From assembly GCF_047663525.1 (NCBI RefSeq), contig NC_092601.1:17507501-17571500 (forward strand): DNA of 64,000 nucleotides. Reading direction: 5' to 3'. A model generated the notes under the pieces. It was given only the letters and a program-made list of their open reading frames with translations, made no database searches and was not told the DNA's origin. This DNA is from Anas platyrhynchos. Lineage: Eukaryota; Chordata; Aves; Anseriformes; Anatidae. Below, piece by piece: positions 39,301 to 54,300 of this stretch. Position numbers and translations under genes: made by a program. The number at the start of each line of letters is the position of its first letter. The first letter of the stretch is position 1.

Positions 39301-42300
39301 ATGTTATGTCCCAAAGGCACAGGGCAGAGTCCATGGTTACTTCTCCCAGCTACAAGAACAGGCACAATTTGCCTGAAGTATAATCAATCTTAAAAAAATG
39401 AAGTTTCAGGTTGAGCAAGACTTAGGCCAAATTATTCTTTGAAAATATTTGACTTTTAAATGGAAAAGTTTAATTTTTATGTTTTAAAAGGAAGTTGTTT
39501 TTTTTTTTTTCCCCCCACAAGAGGTGCCTCAGTTTGTTTGAAGTTTGTAGCTATATATCTAGAGAGAAAATAAAGAACCCGGAGGGAACGGAACTTGCAC
39601 ACACCTTCATGATGCCATTCCAGTTGTCCCCTGTTGACACCCTGAAGAGGGTGAGGAAGGCCATGCCGAAGTTGGTGAAAGTTGCGTGCCGGCTCAGACC
39701 TTCGCACGGATTTTCTTCACTGCAGTCTGCAGGAGAAAGAAGTGGAAGCACGTCAGTAAAGCCAAGTTTGGCAGCGCTCCTTCAGAGCTGCACCCATGGT
39801 CTGCAGAAGCAGCAGGGAGGATGGCTGCGTGGTGATCCCACGGGGGTCTCGTGCAGCCACACTCGTCCTGGTGCAGGCAGATGAGAAAATGGATGGTAAC
39901 ACAGTGTGGCTTAACAGGTCCAGGCTGACATTAGGCAAGGTGTTTTTACATGGAGGGAGGCAGGGGAGCTCCATCCTTGGTGTTCAGGATCTGGCTCGAC
40001 AGATGAGGCTAGATGGAGCCTCAAGGAGAGGCTGGCTGGGGGCTTCCAGAGCTCCACCAACATTTTCCTGATTCTCTTGACTTAGCCTCAACAGGCAGAG
40101 CCAACACAAGGTGATCTAACAGGAGGTGGAAGCAAGAAGGCTTTTGCTGGGGTGTCTCAACAAACACTGCCCTACGGTACGCTTTGTCTGCTATCCTCTT
40201 GATTGCATTCCTCGCCTTGATTATTTTTTAAAGGGCACATCTACGGCAAGGGATATTTCTCTGCAATAAAGTAGAGCAATTTTGTATTTTTTTTTCCTGA
40301 GAGTTAATATACTAATGAATGTAAATTGAACACACGAAATATCCCTCTTTCCATAAACCACAGGTTCATTATATTTTCATGATGACAGGCAGCAATGGCT
40401 CCTGCAAGGGAGTTTCACTACTGAGCGTTTATTTCAGAAGCAAAAAGGAAGGAAAATGAAAAAAGCAAATAGGAAAATCCCCCAAAAGACCAGTCCTGGA
40501 GGAGTGAGCGCTGATGGTTCTTGCAGCTGACATGCACCAGCAGTGATTGGGGGAAAAAAAAAAAGAAGCAAAAGTATTTCTCATTTGAAGTCCGGGTGGG
40601 AAGCACTGCGCTGACTGCCTGCTGTTTGCCCCAGACACAGTCAGGGCTTTCCCAGTCTCTGACCACGTGCTGTGGTTACCCGGGGGCTGGCACTGGCAAA
40701 GTGTGTGCGTGGAAACACAAAGACAAAGAGGACTCAGAGCAGCAGAAGGTGCCTCTGTGAATAAGACATTTTTTCAGCTCTGTGGCTGAATAAATACATG
40801 CCCATATATCTAGACACGCAATATAAAACATACAGTATTTCATTTGGGGTGGATGCAGAACTAATTTTTTTTCCAGAACCTGTGGAGACTTAAAAATAAT
40901 TTGTCTTGGGTTGAAAGAAATATTCTGCTTTCAGGCATTTGTAATCTGAGCATAGGGCTGGACTCATAAAGGGGATTAATGACAGCCATAAAATCACCGC
41001 GGAGGACGGGCCCCTCTGATGCTACCAGGGATGCAAGCATTGAGGAGGCTGCAAGAGGGCAGGCATGTCTCCTCTGAACAGCGCGTTTAAAGGCAGTGGC
41101 TGCCTTGCCCAGCTCAGCCAGGTTTGTAGTCATTTCTCTCTGCTTCTGCCTGATGTTTGGAGTGGTGGACACGCGCACAACTGGCTCTGCAGCATCCTTG
41201 AGCTGGAGGAATAAATGATGCCGGACAATCAGGAACCAGGGGATGCTTCCTGATTTATGCAGAAAAAGGAAGGTGATGCTGAGAAGAACAATGGACAGAC
41301 AAGACTTGGGCAGCTGGAAGAGCAACGTCAGCCAAGTGCAGAAAACTAATAGAGTGTGGTGGAAGCTCTGAGGAGGGACATGTTTATGGTGGCATCCCTC
41401 CAACATGAATCTGACTACCATCCAGCTCTGCAGGCTCATGTGCTGTCTTAAGTAGCAAACTTCCATCTTTGTGAACATAACCATGCTAGACAATTATATT
41501 TAAACAGTAAATAGTTCCTCTACAGCCAAGAGTGGTGTTGGACAAACCTCTAAATGTGTGTGCACATTAGGCAGGTTCTGTATTACATCCTTATGTGTCA
41601 TCTGCGACCCTGAGATCAAGAGAAAGCTTTAATCTTCAGAGTCCGAGCTGTGAAGCTAAGTAAGACCCAAGAATAAGAGAGAAGAAAGGAAACAGCTAGA
41701 TATCAAATAAATATCAACCGGATGAAATAAATCGTGTCAGGCACATTACTCACCTAGCTTGCCAAACAATTCCACTCCCAGGGCAGCATAGATAAAAAAC
41801 AGGAGCATAAAAAGTAGGCCAAGGTTCCCTACCTACACAAGGAGAAAGCAGAAGAAGGGTCAGGCAAGTTGAGGTCACAAATTAAATTGCTCCATCACAT
41901 ATTAAATATAAGCAAAAGAGGGACACTGGTAGCCAGAGGCTAATCGTTATCTCCCCTGGCTTCCAACACCCTGGTCTCCTTCCACGGGTCTGCTTTAAGA
42001 GACCCAGAGAAGCCTCCTGAGTGGGGAAAGGAGCAGAAGCAAAGTTGTTTCTGTGCCTCTCCATCCTGCTTGCACTTACCTGGGACGCTGCATGCAGTTG
42101 TACCATGGCCAGCCTCAGTGGCACTCAGCACCGCACGTCAGGACGTGGCAGTTTAAGTGACCTGGTGCTCTGGTCTGAGCTTTAAGGCCTCACCCTTCTG
42201 CTTGCCAAGACTGATTCTGAGCACGAAGGCAGAGGGTTTCAGTACCGTGACATTAATGAGACACGTCTCAAGCCACAGGAGGAGCTGCCTGGTTTTCTAA

Positions 42301-45300
42301 GGTTTTGCTGGCCTGGAGGGCTTTTGGAAAAGGAATACGTGCAAGAAATTTACATCTTACTCTAGTAAGATGCCTTGCAGAGACATTTACAGCTTTTTCT
42401 CAACAACCACCTGAATTTTAGCTTTCGGTGTCTCAAAAGAAAAACCTCATTCCACATGCTACCACTCAGGCACCTTGCAGTCTGAGCGCTGCTGGTGTGC
42501 TGCCATTAGGTATCCGCATGCATTTGCAAAGTAGTAAAGGGGATGGTAATAGAAGTGCAATGATGCTAAAGGGAACACAAAGGTTATTAATAACAATGGC
42601 ATTACAGTTATCTGCACTGGAGTCTAAGCCTTTACAACATCTCAAAGAGCAGATTAGGAGTGATTCAGGCAGAGAATGTGAGGGGCAGAGTGGCCTGACC
42701 AGCTAACTACCTGCATTTTACCTGCAACTAACTCTGCCCACATTTACCTTTCCTGGCCCTTTTAAGTGACTTGTGTCTATTGACTCGTAATGGAGGTAGA
42801 GTGATTGCTCTCCCATTAGACGGGGTGTCATGAGCTTCATTTTATCTCTAAGGAAAAATGAGCAAGGTGGTGATTCAAGTAGAGAGGCCAAGGGATGGAT
42901 GATCTCTAAGGTATCTTCTAGTGAACTCTTCAATCTGAGAGAGCTTTCTTCTCTAGGGCAGCACAGCCACAGCACTGATGGCTATTTTGACCGTGTTGCT
43001 TAATTTCATTATTGTGGTTATCAATATGATATCAGTTATTATCAAATTAACACAGCTATCACTTTTATTTTTAATTTTTTTTTGTATTAAAGAAGTGGCA
43101 ATAGTGAAATTATCCAGCGGAGACTGTGATTGCTATAAAGTCTAAACTGTCTACTACACATAGAGCTTTGCAATTCCACTAACATTATTACCATACTCCA
43201 GGGAATAATAGAGATAATACAGCGATGTGGATGGCTGGTCTGGATTATTTCTTTGCATGTACTGCCTTCTGGAATAACGCTTTTTAGCTCAAGTCTGCTG
43301 GACCACTGATGGTTTGTACGACATTAGGAGGCAGTCTGCAAAATGACTGCAGATCAGAAAATATGGGAAAACAGGCAGAGGCACAAGTGTACACACACCC
43401 TGCCAGGGAGGCAAATGAGCAAATAATTAAAGGGAAGGAAATTAAAAGTGATAAACAAGTTTTCTAGGTTGAGCGTAAATTAAAGCCTGATGTTGTAGCA
43501 CTGCAGAAGAGGGTCTTGGATTTTTTTCAAAGCAGCCTATAAGCTGAATATTTTACTGCTATTTTAATGTTTAATAAATCAGCCTGCAAACTTTTGGCAT
43601 TGATGAAATTCCAAGGAATTTAGACTAACATCAAAGTTATTACCAGGTTATCAGTCAAAACTATTGCCTACCTCCCCACATTCAAAGCATGACTGCCTTG
43701 CACGCAGAAGTACTGATAACTGGTAATTCTGAACTAAGCCAACATTTGCTCATAAACAATTTGCCTTGTGTGCATTTGGAAAACATTCTGTATTTAAGAT
43801 TGTGACTAAGTACTTTACCGAACCAACATGTCTCATAACTAGTCCTTCAAAGACCAGTTTACACTCATGGGGCTGCTGTACAGGCTGCTCAAGGCAGCTC
43901 AACCACAGGCATACTCTAGAAATGCTTAGCAGTGTGTCTGTAAGCGTGGTGTTTGCTGCTGCTTGAGGTTGCTTCTGCCCTTGGCTGAGAGCAGCCCCAG
44001 GGGCAGTTTCAAAGCTTGGCTGATGCACAGGATCTCCTGAAGTCTGACACTGAGGTGGAAACGTGGCCACGTGGAAGAGAAAGGTGGGAGGCAGAGGCAA
44101 GTGAAAGGCTGGTGGCACCACGTGTACTGCCATTAAACTCCATCCCACCTTGCACCAGACATCTGGAGCTGCTCTGCGGTGTAAGCCAAGAAGCAGGTTG
44201 TCTGCCTTATGCCCAGGAACACCCCACTGCCCTGACCACCCCTGCAGATGTTAACAGCCACAGGGATGTGTGGGCAGCTCGTGCCTCCTGCAGCTGGACA
44301 GGGCACGAGCTTCTCCGCAGCACAAGAACACCTGATGCTCAAGAGAAAGAGGCTGAGCAAATGGCTTACCTCTCAGGCACCCCAGCAAAACCATTTGGTC
44401 TATTTATGCAGCTCCTGGCTCTGCTGAACCAGCACAAGTCAGTGCCAGATTTGATATTTTGTCTGTCTTAGCCTGTGCCTTTCTGGTACTTGTCCCTCAG
44501 GATGGGAAGGGAAAGGAAGGTCCTCTTCAGCCCATGGCCTTCTCCAAAGCATGAGGACAGAGAAGGACCCAAAGATTGCTCCCAGAGATGGGCTGAGGCA
44601 GAGGCAGCGAGGTCAGCCAGCAGCTGCTGAGCCGCCGAGAAAGCAGACTGCATGTGTGTCTGTGACCTTGAGTGAGTCATTCCCCTCCTGTAACTCGACG
44701 TACCCATTTGTAATACCCTTGCGGATAGGTAATTAATGCCTCTAAAGCACTTTGAGATCTACTGAGACCAGACAAGAAAAAGATTGCGTATGAATCATGT
44801 TGCTGTGAGGAACGGGAGGGGGCAGGAGCACATTCAGGCTCTCTTCCCCAGCATCCAAAGGCTGGGATGCCTGTGCTGGACTCTCCAGTGGGGACAGAGA
44901 TCCAGCTCTGGTCAGCAACCTCAGCTTTGGCAGCCAGGCAGGCTCTGAAAAGTGGTTCTGCTCTAGCAGCTCTGAACAGGTCAGCCCATGCCCTGTTTAT
45001 CCATCAAACTCCCCCTGACTTGGGTTGGTGCCTTTGGCTGGGCAGAGAAAACTACAAATAACCCCTCTCCCTGTCAGCCAGGGGCTATCCATCATCTGCC
45101 ATGGCTCCAGTGCTGGGGGGAGGCTGGGGCCCATAGGGAGTGAAGCAGAGATGAAGAACGTCTTGGAGATGTTGTTGGTGCCCTGAAGTACCCCAGAGAA
45201 GCCACTGCTGCAAAAGCCTTGGAGTAACCCTGCTTAGCAGTAAGGAAAGCAACTCCGTTCTCCACACATCCCACAAAACCTTTTTCCCACTGCTCCTGCA

Positions 45301-48300
45301 TGGTCTAGGAGGCTGTCTCTGCTTTAGCTATTGCAGACTTCACTGCCATTAGCTTTTTGCCTCTCCCTAAGGGAGGCTGCAGTAGCAAAGCACCACCACA
45401 TGTCCCATCAGAGCCCAGCCTCGGACCTCCGCCAGTAAAAAACTGCTATCTGCAGACACAGGAACACAGAGAAACTACAGCAGGTTATGTTAGCTTGATA
45501 TGTAAAGTGTTGAGCCTCCCAAGTGATAAAAAAACGATGCCAAGCCACAGGAGGTGTGATGTACGTTCCCTCCGGGCACAGGCTGGTCCTGCTGTCAGTG
45601 GGATGTATAAAGGATGAGATCTGCATGATTCTCCCATTTCTCAGCTTCCCTCTGTATTAGATCACACCACTGTGAGCAAGGCCGTTTCCCTTGTGGATCA
45701 CCGTGCCTCTGCTCCTCATCGGAGCGTCACACGAGGACAGTGGATCTCACCCGCTGTGGGAAGCCTCTCGGGATGCGGAGATGCCAAGGGCTAGAGGCAA
45801 GTCACTGCACTCGTTATTGATGTGCTGATCATGTACAATAGGACGCCAGCCACCTGGGCACCATCACTCCTCTGTCGCACTGTCAGCTGGGCGATCCTGC
45901 CCAAATCCCTCAAGAGCCTGCTGTCCTCTGCTCTCCCTGCTCTTGGAGAGGCATTGATGAAATACAGGTCTGCTGCTGTCCCGCTCCTGCAATGGCTGGC
46001 TGAGGCACACTACAGTTCTTCTTGTGCCTCTTCCTGCTCTGACATCAATTATTTCTGCATCGCTGGCCCACACCTTGGCATTTCAGTTGTCCATGCAGGC
46101 AAAGCACACACAGCTCCCTGGGATGCCTGTCAAGAACAATTTCTCATAAAACTAAGCCTCTGCCAATCCTTTCCAAGGACATGAGTCCTCCTCATCTTCC
46201 TTCCAGCACTCTTGAGCCAAAGCAATAATCTTGGAAGCAAGAAAACACAGGGTAATTTATGCATTAAACCCAAGAGAAAATGGGCACGTTTGTCTGCTTG
46301 GAAAACAGAGGCCATCTGTGTGAATCCCAGGACTAGGGAAAAGGGCCAGACAGACACCCTTGAGGCTCAGATCACCTTGTTGGTGCAAACACAAGGCCAC
46401 TAGCTGACCTGAACCAGCTCCCCTTTCTGTGTATCCCTTCAGCCCCACAGAGACCAGTGCTAAGAGCCAGCAGAACAGTGGTTTCTTAGTGATTTCTGTT
46501 TCCCTTCTCTGCTGACATCTTGCAGACAGCTCTGCAAAGCTCTCTGGTGTGCAGCACAGCACACACCTACCCCTCTTCCAGAATCAGTCGCACCTGAAAC
46601 ACTTACTGGTAAGACATTTCTATTCTTGTCCTCTGAGCTTTGCAGTCATTGTGGGTTTTCAGCATCTGGCAAAAGCAGGCTATTGTTTGTGTCCCATAAC
46701 TGCTGTTAGACAATGCCAGAATATGTCTTCAAGAGCTGGAGATAAGCACAGGAACTGCACCACCAAGAAGAGCTAAACTCCTGGCTAGGAGCAAACGAGA
46801 GACTGTCCTTCAAGGGACTAATAGGACGAGGAGTTCTTCACTTTTTTTCTTGGCACAGACTGTATGTGGGGGGAGTTCCAAGCTTTGAAGACAAGGAGGA
46901 GGTATACTGTACAGTCCTGCATTTAATTAATGTGCTGTCCACAGACCAAGTGAGAAAAAAGAAGAAGAACCCAGATGGTTTAAATAGATGGGCTGGATTT
47001 CACTCTTAGTCACAGGGGTGCAAAGCAGGAGTCACTTTAACAGAACTGGAGTGGTGCAAATGAGCATCAGGAAAAAGAGGATAAAAAACTGTGCAGACCA
47101 CCCTGCAAAACAGGCTCTCTTCAGCTGTCAGATTGTGTTTTGTCTTTCTGTAAATGTCTCATTCACTTCAGAATTAAAACCTCCTTTATTTGCTGAAGTG
47201 AAATCATAGCATCAAAAAGGCTGATGGAAAACCAACACCCTTTGCTCCCTCTGCGTTTGCTGCTATTCCTGCTAATACGACTCGATGGGAAAAGTCCACA
47301 TTTTACCATGGTTGGCCCTGCACAGCCAGGGTGGCAATTGGCCTGGATTCCTCTTAGTCCTCGCTGTCAGGAGCAGCACTGGCAGCTCAGCACTGGCTGT
47401 AGGCTTTCTTACTGGCAATCGATACCAGAAGTGCTGTGCAGAGCGAGCGAGGCTGCTCAGTGCGGGGGATTCACTTACACAAGGAGCATTTTAATCCAAC
47501 CAAACGCGAAGTTGCAAATCCAGGAGTCAAGTGTGGGCCATGCTACAGAAAAGGTGAATTGTACTTTGGAAAGTAGGGGATGTGAAAGAGACTAAAGGAT
47601 TACCGTTGAATAGGAGTCCTCTGGAGCAGACATTGCTTACAGAACTGATGTAACCACCAGATGTATAAGCAAGTGAACAGACAGCTGAAGCATAAGGGTG
47701 GTATAATTCATTACACAGCCTTAAAAGAGCCAGAGATCATAAAGAGGAGGAAAAAACTTGAAACGGATCTTGAAAACCTGCTTGATACTGAGAGATTAAA
47801 AGATTTCAATGTTCTTCTATTTGCGAGAGTGCAAGAGATTATTTTTTCTCTTTATTACCTCCACAAAGGAGAAGTTCTAAAAGAAAAAAGCAATGTGACA
47901 TCCAATGAAAAAACAAACTTGGCTAATTCAGACCAAAAACACCAGATTTTTTTTACCAGAAGGAATAAACACCTACTGGAAGAATGTATTTCATCAGCAG
48001 GGGATGGTTGATTCCTTAACACTTCCCCTACTTAAAAGAAGATGGGGTGGCTTTTAAGATGTGTTGGAGTTCAACCCAGAGCTCTGGGGCTTGTGTTATG
48101 CTAGGAGCAGGCCTCTGTGGTCACAGGGGAGTTTTTGATCTGTGAACAGCAGGACTGAACTGGCTGAACTGGGCCTGGCAATTTCTAAGCGATGAAGTCA
48201 GAGCTGGTCACGCTAGCCCAGCTCTGTTTTTAGCTGCTCTGTTTAAATCAGAGGATCTATTTCAAGTTTACACCAGTGCAACAGATTTTAGCACTTCATG

Positions 48301-51300
48301 CTTTAGAGCCCCTGACAGGTTTCTTTCATCCTCCAGAAGGGAACACCGTGGTTCAGAGTTGAGGCTGACGGTGCCTTTCTGGGTGACCCTGGCCCCACTA
48401 CCAGGTCAACCAGCTGTGAAATTAGAAAACTTGTGTTCCTGTTTGAAAAGGAGATACCGCCTCAAGACCTTACAGTAGGGGGTAAAAGAACCCACACAGC
48501 ACAAGCACAGATGGTCTATGGCAGGAATGTGATGATTCCTTCAAACTATCCCAAATGCTTGCTGGGTCTAAGAGGGCATGGAGATAGTGGACAAAGACGA
48601 TGCCATTTTGAGACCTTTCCCTGACTGTTCTTTCTGTCTCTCTTGCTTCTCCTTTTTTTGTACTCCTTTATTCCATTTCCTGATTTTCAGATGGCTGGTG
48701 AAGGAGAAGATCACTGTGAAGGGGCAGACACCAGGTTACTAGACAAGAAGGCTACAGTAGGGTAGGAAGTCCTCCTGCACTGAAAACAGAAGCTGAAGGT
48801 CAGCCTGTATTCCAAGAGAGGGGGCTTAGCCTGTACTGTGACATCCTCAATATTGGATCAAAATGCTAACATTCCCCAAGACTGGGGGTAGTTGGTTCTC
48901 TAGGTGTTACTCAAACTCTCCCTGCTGCTGAATAGAAACAAGTAAGAAGCTGATGAAAATCACCCAAAAGAAAAAGAAAAATATGTGCACTGTAATGACT
49001 ATCTTATTATGGTAAGCCCATAAATGGACATTCTACAAACATCAGAGAATGCCTTTTTTTTTTTTTTTCTCCCCAAAAGTTAATGAATAAACATGGAATT
49101 CAATTCTGTCACTTAGACACATTCAAGGAGGATTTTCCAGCTGTGGCTCTAGGCCGCTAAATTAATTGCAGTAGGAACTCTTTCCCTCCCTTTGAAATGA
49201 AAACTGTAGCTTTATGAAAAGTGATCATTGTGGGAGAGGTGTCCCCAAGCTTCCCTTCTTATCTTCTGAACTTCATTGAGGGGCAAAGTGGCATTTTTAT
49301 CAGCACAAGATCTGCTTGGAATATCCCTCAGGATTTCCCTTTAAAAGAGACTTTAGTTTGAATGTTAACCGAAAAAACACCCCAAGGAAACAAAAAGCCT
49401 GGCCTGCAGCCACCCTATTGTTTTTGGATGAAAAAAACAAGGCAAAAGAGAAAATATGCTCTATAATCACAATGCTTTCGAAAGAAAAATAATAGACACA
49501 AATCAAATGCTTTTTGAAATGCCAAAACAGGGGTCAAGTTGGTAAATTCCATACTTTAGTCTCAGCCAAGATCCTTCACTGAAAAGGAGATATGAATACC
49601 AAAGGGCAAATGTCTCAGATTAGAAACATCTTTATGGCAGTGATGAAAAGTAGATAGGCCTTTCCAAGAAAAAGAAATTCCCCTTGTTTCCCAGTTCATT
49701 TTTGATAGATCATGGGCTTCTTGTACTCAGCAACTAGCTCACAGAGGTATATTTGGGTAATTACATACACTAGTTCTACTAATTCTCATGTGGCCTCTCA
49801 TATTCTGGAAGAGATGTCTACACGGTGTGTGCTTTTGGCCAAGCCTTTGAGATGTGATCCCTCTGCAGTCAGCTGAAGCTCATCAAGATGTGACCACCCA
49901 CCATGGTGTGCTGCCATCTCCCCTGTGCTGATGGGGCTGTGTTGGGGAGAGGGGAGGCCTGACTCTCCCAGTCCATCCCAGGGCACACTACGCTGGCTTT
50001 TACACCAAACAGAGCGGGCCTACTCATACATTTCCTTCCAGAACTTCCAGCTGTGAGATGTTCTGGATGGGTTGAAAACTTAGAACTTGTCTGCCCATGC
50101 TTCTTGAAGTGTTGCATCTGAACTGCCAGCTCACAGAAGAACACCGCAGAGTTCCCCTGCCTGATCCTCAGTGGTCTGGCACCTCATGTTGCCAGCCTCT
50201 TCTGGGCAAAGCAGAGAAATATTTCCTTTCTAATCTCAGAGCATCTTGTACAGGGGTGAGTGAGTCCACAAGAACCTATAATCCCCACCTCCAGTGCTGT
50301 CTGGTTCTATGTGAAGTAGGAAAGTGTAGGCAGCTGAGCTGACTCTGAAGACTGAAAGATTAAGAATCAGACCACCAAAACCACAAACTAGCAGAACAAA
50401 ACTTAAATAGCACAAGGTTTTAAAAACAAAGGGGCCCTAAACTTGGAATTCTTCTATGTGCTTTAGATTCTTTTGGGGTACAAGTCAGCAAAATTTCTAT
50501 GCTTCTCTTTTCAAATAAATTGACCCATATAAAAGTGGTCCCAGGAACTGAACACTTGAAGGATCCTATCAATTATCATTAAGATTGGCAGAATCTTTCT
50601 TCCTCTTGCACCACATGAGAATACAGTGATTTGAGACCCCACTTCAAGCTTTTAACACTCAGAAACGTCTCTCCTATTTGGCTTTTAAAGTCTGCAGCTC
50701 CTCTGTCAATGCACGTCAATAACTGTGGCTGCTCGTCTCTCACAAAGAGAACTGCTGAGCTGGAAGCTATCTACTTCCCGTGCTTTCACTAACAGTTTTC
50801 TCATTCTGTTCTGGTGTTTCCCGAACCCTCCAGTGAATTCTGCATTTTAAAAGAGCTCTGTCTACAGCAATATGCTCTCTGTTAACTCTTTTTCCATCAT
50901 TCTGGTTCTCCCATCTAACACAGGCTATGTGAGCAGGATGTACCGTGCAAAACTTCTCTACCAAAGCACTGGTGGCAGTGGAGAAAGCTGATATCCTCCC
51001 CAGGTGGCTTCCAGTGCCCACCAAACACCATGGCACAGAGCTATCCCCAGGCCCAAAAGGTGCAGTCCACCAAGAGGAACAAGCTGGGCATGGATAAAGT
51101 CTGGAGGCTTACCTGGGGAAGCGCTTGTACCACTGTGTCCAGGAGAGCTCGCATTCCGGTGGCCATTTTAAGCAGTTTCAGCACTACAACGAAAACCAAA
51201 TCCCGGTCAGCAGGGCTGGGAAATATCTCAAGCAAAACCCATAAAGGAAAAATATAGCTTCGCATCTTGTAAGAGAGGGCTCACATCTCTCTTGCATTCG

Positions 51301-54300
51301 TTCACACAGATGGCAAGCTCATTGCACCCTGGTAGGGCCCACAGAACATCCAAACATCCTGACTACATCCCACACCAACTAATGTTAATGACGTTAGTAA
51401 AAGAGATTAAAAGCCACAGAACTCCAGCATGCCCTAGCAAGAAACTAGGCGACTGATGGGGAGACACTTCCTCAGGGAAAAGCATCGTTTCTAACTCTGA
51501 TCCTCCCTTCTCCACCAGTTCTGATCTCGTCTAGTGTCAGTACAAAAGGGCTGCGATCCTGGGTATGAATCAGAGACCAATTTGAGACACTTCAAACACC
51601 CACGGTACCCCACCTAGCTGGTTTCTGGTTTGACATTCTGCAGGCTTATCTGCTAACTGTTCTCAAATCAAACTGAAACAGCAGGACTAGAAGAACAAAT
51701 GGCCAAACCGTTTCCTGACGTGTCTGGAGGGATGGCTGAAGACCTATGGAGCAGGCCGTACCTCTTGCTATTCTCAGCACCCGCATGATGCGTATTATTG
51801 TGGGATTGATAGGCAGTGCAGCATTCATCTCAATTTCCTCCAGTGTGATTCCCACAATTGATAAGAGAACTATGGCCAAATCCAGCTGATTCCACCTAAC
51901 AAAGAGAGGAAGGACAATAAAAAAAGAATTGTATATTGACAGACATCCAAGAGCAGAGAATTAACTGTTAAAAATGATCACAAGCAAATTCCAAATGCCC
52001 CTCTTCTGTCAGATCTTGTGTGTGGGATAAAATCAACTCACTGAAGCTGGCACAGCCAGTCCTTAGCTACAAGCTGCTGCTGGCTCGGATTGTACTCTGG
52101 GATGTTCCACTTCCCAGTCCCTATTGTTCCCCCATATCCAGTTGGAGCCACTTTCAGGGACAAGGCACTAGCAGAGGAACCTTTGATGCGATGCAATACA
52201 GCTGCTTGCATGTTATGTCACCTGCCCCTTCGATCATTCCACTGGAATAACTTCACTGATTTATAGCCTAACAATCATAGAGGTCCTTCTACAGCAACAC
52301 CGAAAGACAGCGCGATGTAGAGAAACCGAATGACTTTCCTACACAATTTCCCCATTAAACAATCCTGCTCATAGCAGCTTCCAACTGTTCAGTCAGGGTA
52401 AATGAGGCAAACATGCTGGTTTTGTGGAAAAGCGTCTGATCTCACCCTGCTCCCCAGCAAGTTGCCAGACCGCAATGTGCTCTCACATGCAACCGCTTCT
52501 GGCTAACTGCGTGGCAGAATACAATCTGTAGGTCTCTGAAGCTGGGATCTGAAGGCAGTGGGGCTGAACACAACTACCTGTACCTTTGCCAAGGGCCTTT
52601 ACAAAGGCAGCAGTCTGTCAGTGGACTGGTTTGGTCCACTGGCAAAACAGACTTGCTTTTGGGACTAAGTTTGTGAGGTTAGGTTGCCAAAACTAATCTT
52701 CGGAGGACTACATTAATATCCAACAGGAGAGCTCTAGGCTGAGCTGGTCAGATCTGGCAGAGAGACAGATACTGCCAGAAGGAAGGTATCTAGAATTTTT
52801 AAACATTTCCTGAATTCCCTCTGCAAAGCAGTACCAGCAGTTCTTAGGATTTTTAGCTCCTACACAATAAAGTTTGCACCTATGGAGAGACAGCCTTTTG
52901 CTCTCTCCTGCACACAGTATGTGGTACTACTGTAGTGATGCTACATTTACTCAGCATCTGGCTTTGAAACTGGGTCAATACAGCTCTATCCCAAATGCAC
53001 AGGAGTTTAAAATACTCTTACCTGTCCTTAAAGAACCTTCGAAAACCAAATGCCACCAACTTCAGAACTGCCTCGAACACAAAAACTATGGTGAACACGT
53101 AGTTGCAGTACTTCAGGGCTTCATCCAGGGACTGAAAAGAGAGGCACCAGTTAGACCAACCACACTGTCCTTTCCAAGACTCAGTGTAGAGGGACAGGCA
53201 GAAACAAGGGTGACATAAGCACAGAGATGTAAGAAGTAAAGTCATAATAGATTGCAGAGCTTTGTTACAAAATTGCGCTAAATCACACAGCAAAACTCAA
53301 ATAAAAGATTAGAAACTGATGTAAACAAAAACTTCATAAGCACTAATAGTTGTGCTAAAAACAATGAGAGCCATCTATTCTCCAACTTCACCACATAAAT
53401 TGTTCAGGGTCTGGGGCAGAAAGAAAGCTTTACCCTTTCCCCATCTAATAAAGTTTACTTTTTCTGAACTGTGTAGCCTTGGGTAGAATAAAAGACTTGA
53501 TGGATGATTTCTTCATTCCAACATGGCAATCCTGAGGACAATGGCTTTGATTAAAACACTCAGAAAAATAAATAATGTTGGGAATGGATTAAGTCTTGCC
53601 TTCTTGAAAAATGTTACATCTCTAGAGCTAGGCAAAGTATATCCTTATTTGGTGCAATGTTCACTCTCTCTATAGTGCTGCTCTCGGAAGTCAGGAATCC
53701 ACAGTGTTTATACTTTAAGATGATGAGTGTTTATAATGGATTTCATTGGAACTGGAGGCCAACAATAGCAAAAGAATCTTGCTTGGACCTTAAAATAGAT
53801 AGTTGCAGAGTAAAACAGCTCTTTGGTTGAGTAGGGATTTGGAGACAGAGCGGGGAGGGAAGGGAAATTTAGTTAAATGTAGGATAGGTGTATTACAATA
53901 AAAAATGTCAACAATAAACTTCAAAATAGACACAGTTGGAATTAGAATATATTAGAGAAGAAGAAAAAGCTTTTCTGCTTTGTTGACAGAGGAAGCCTCA
54001 GGCCACAGGAAAGCTCTCCTTTTCACATTTGTGTGATGGCTGTGCTTTGCTGACCCTAGATATGGGATGAACATGCATGGTTTTTTTGGGAATGGGAGAT
54101 GAAAATTTTTCAGACATTAGCAATCCTCAATGCACTACTCTCCTTACTTTTATTCCTAAAATAAAATGGCTACCTTAAAAGAATGTGGGACTATTTACTA
54201 TTTCGTATAAAGCTCACTGACTGAGCCTGAGTTCTTGGGTCACTTGTGATGGCTTGCATTCAGGTTCACACCATGGTGTTTTACATGAACATAGAACAAG

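Noticed and set aside
42880..42935. Resemblance to a decayed avian CR1 3' end (GATGATCTCTAAGG...)
   Set aside because: Only a short imperfect match, with no terminal octamer repeat and no further CR1 body recognisable.
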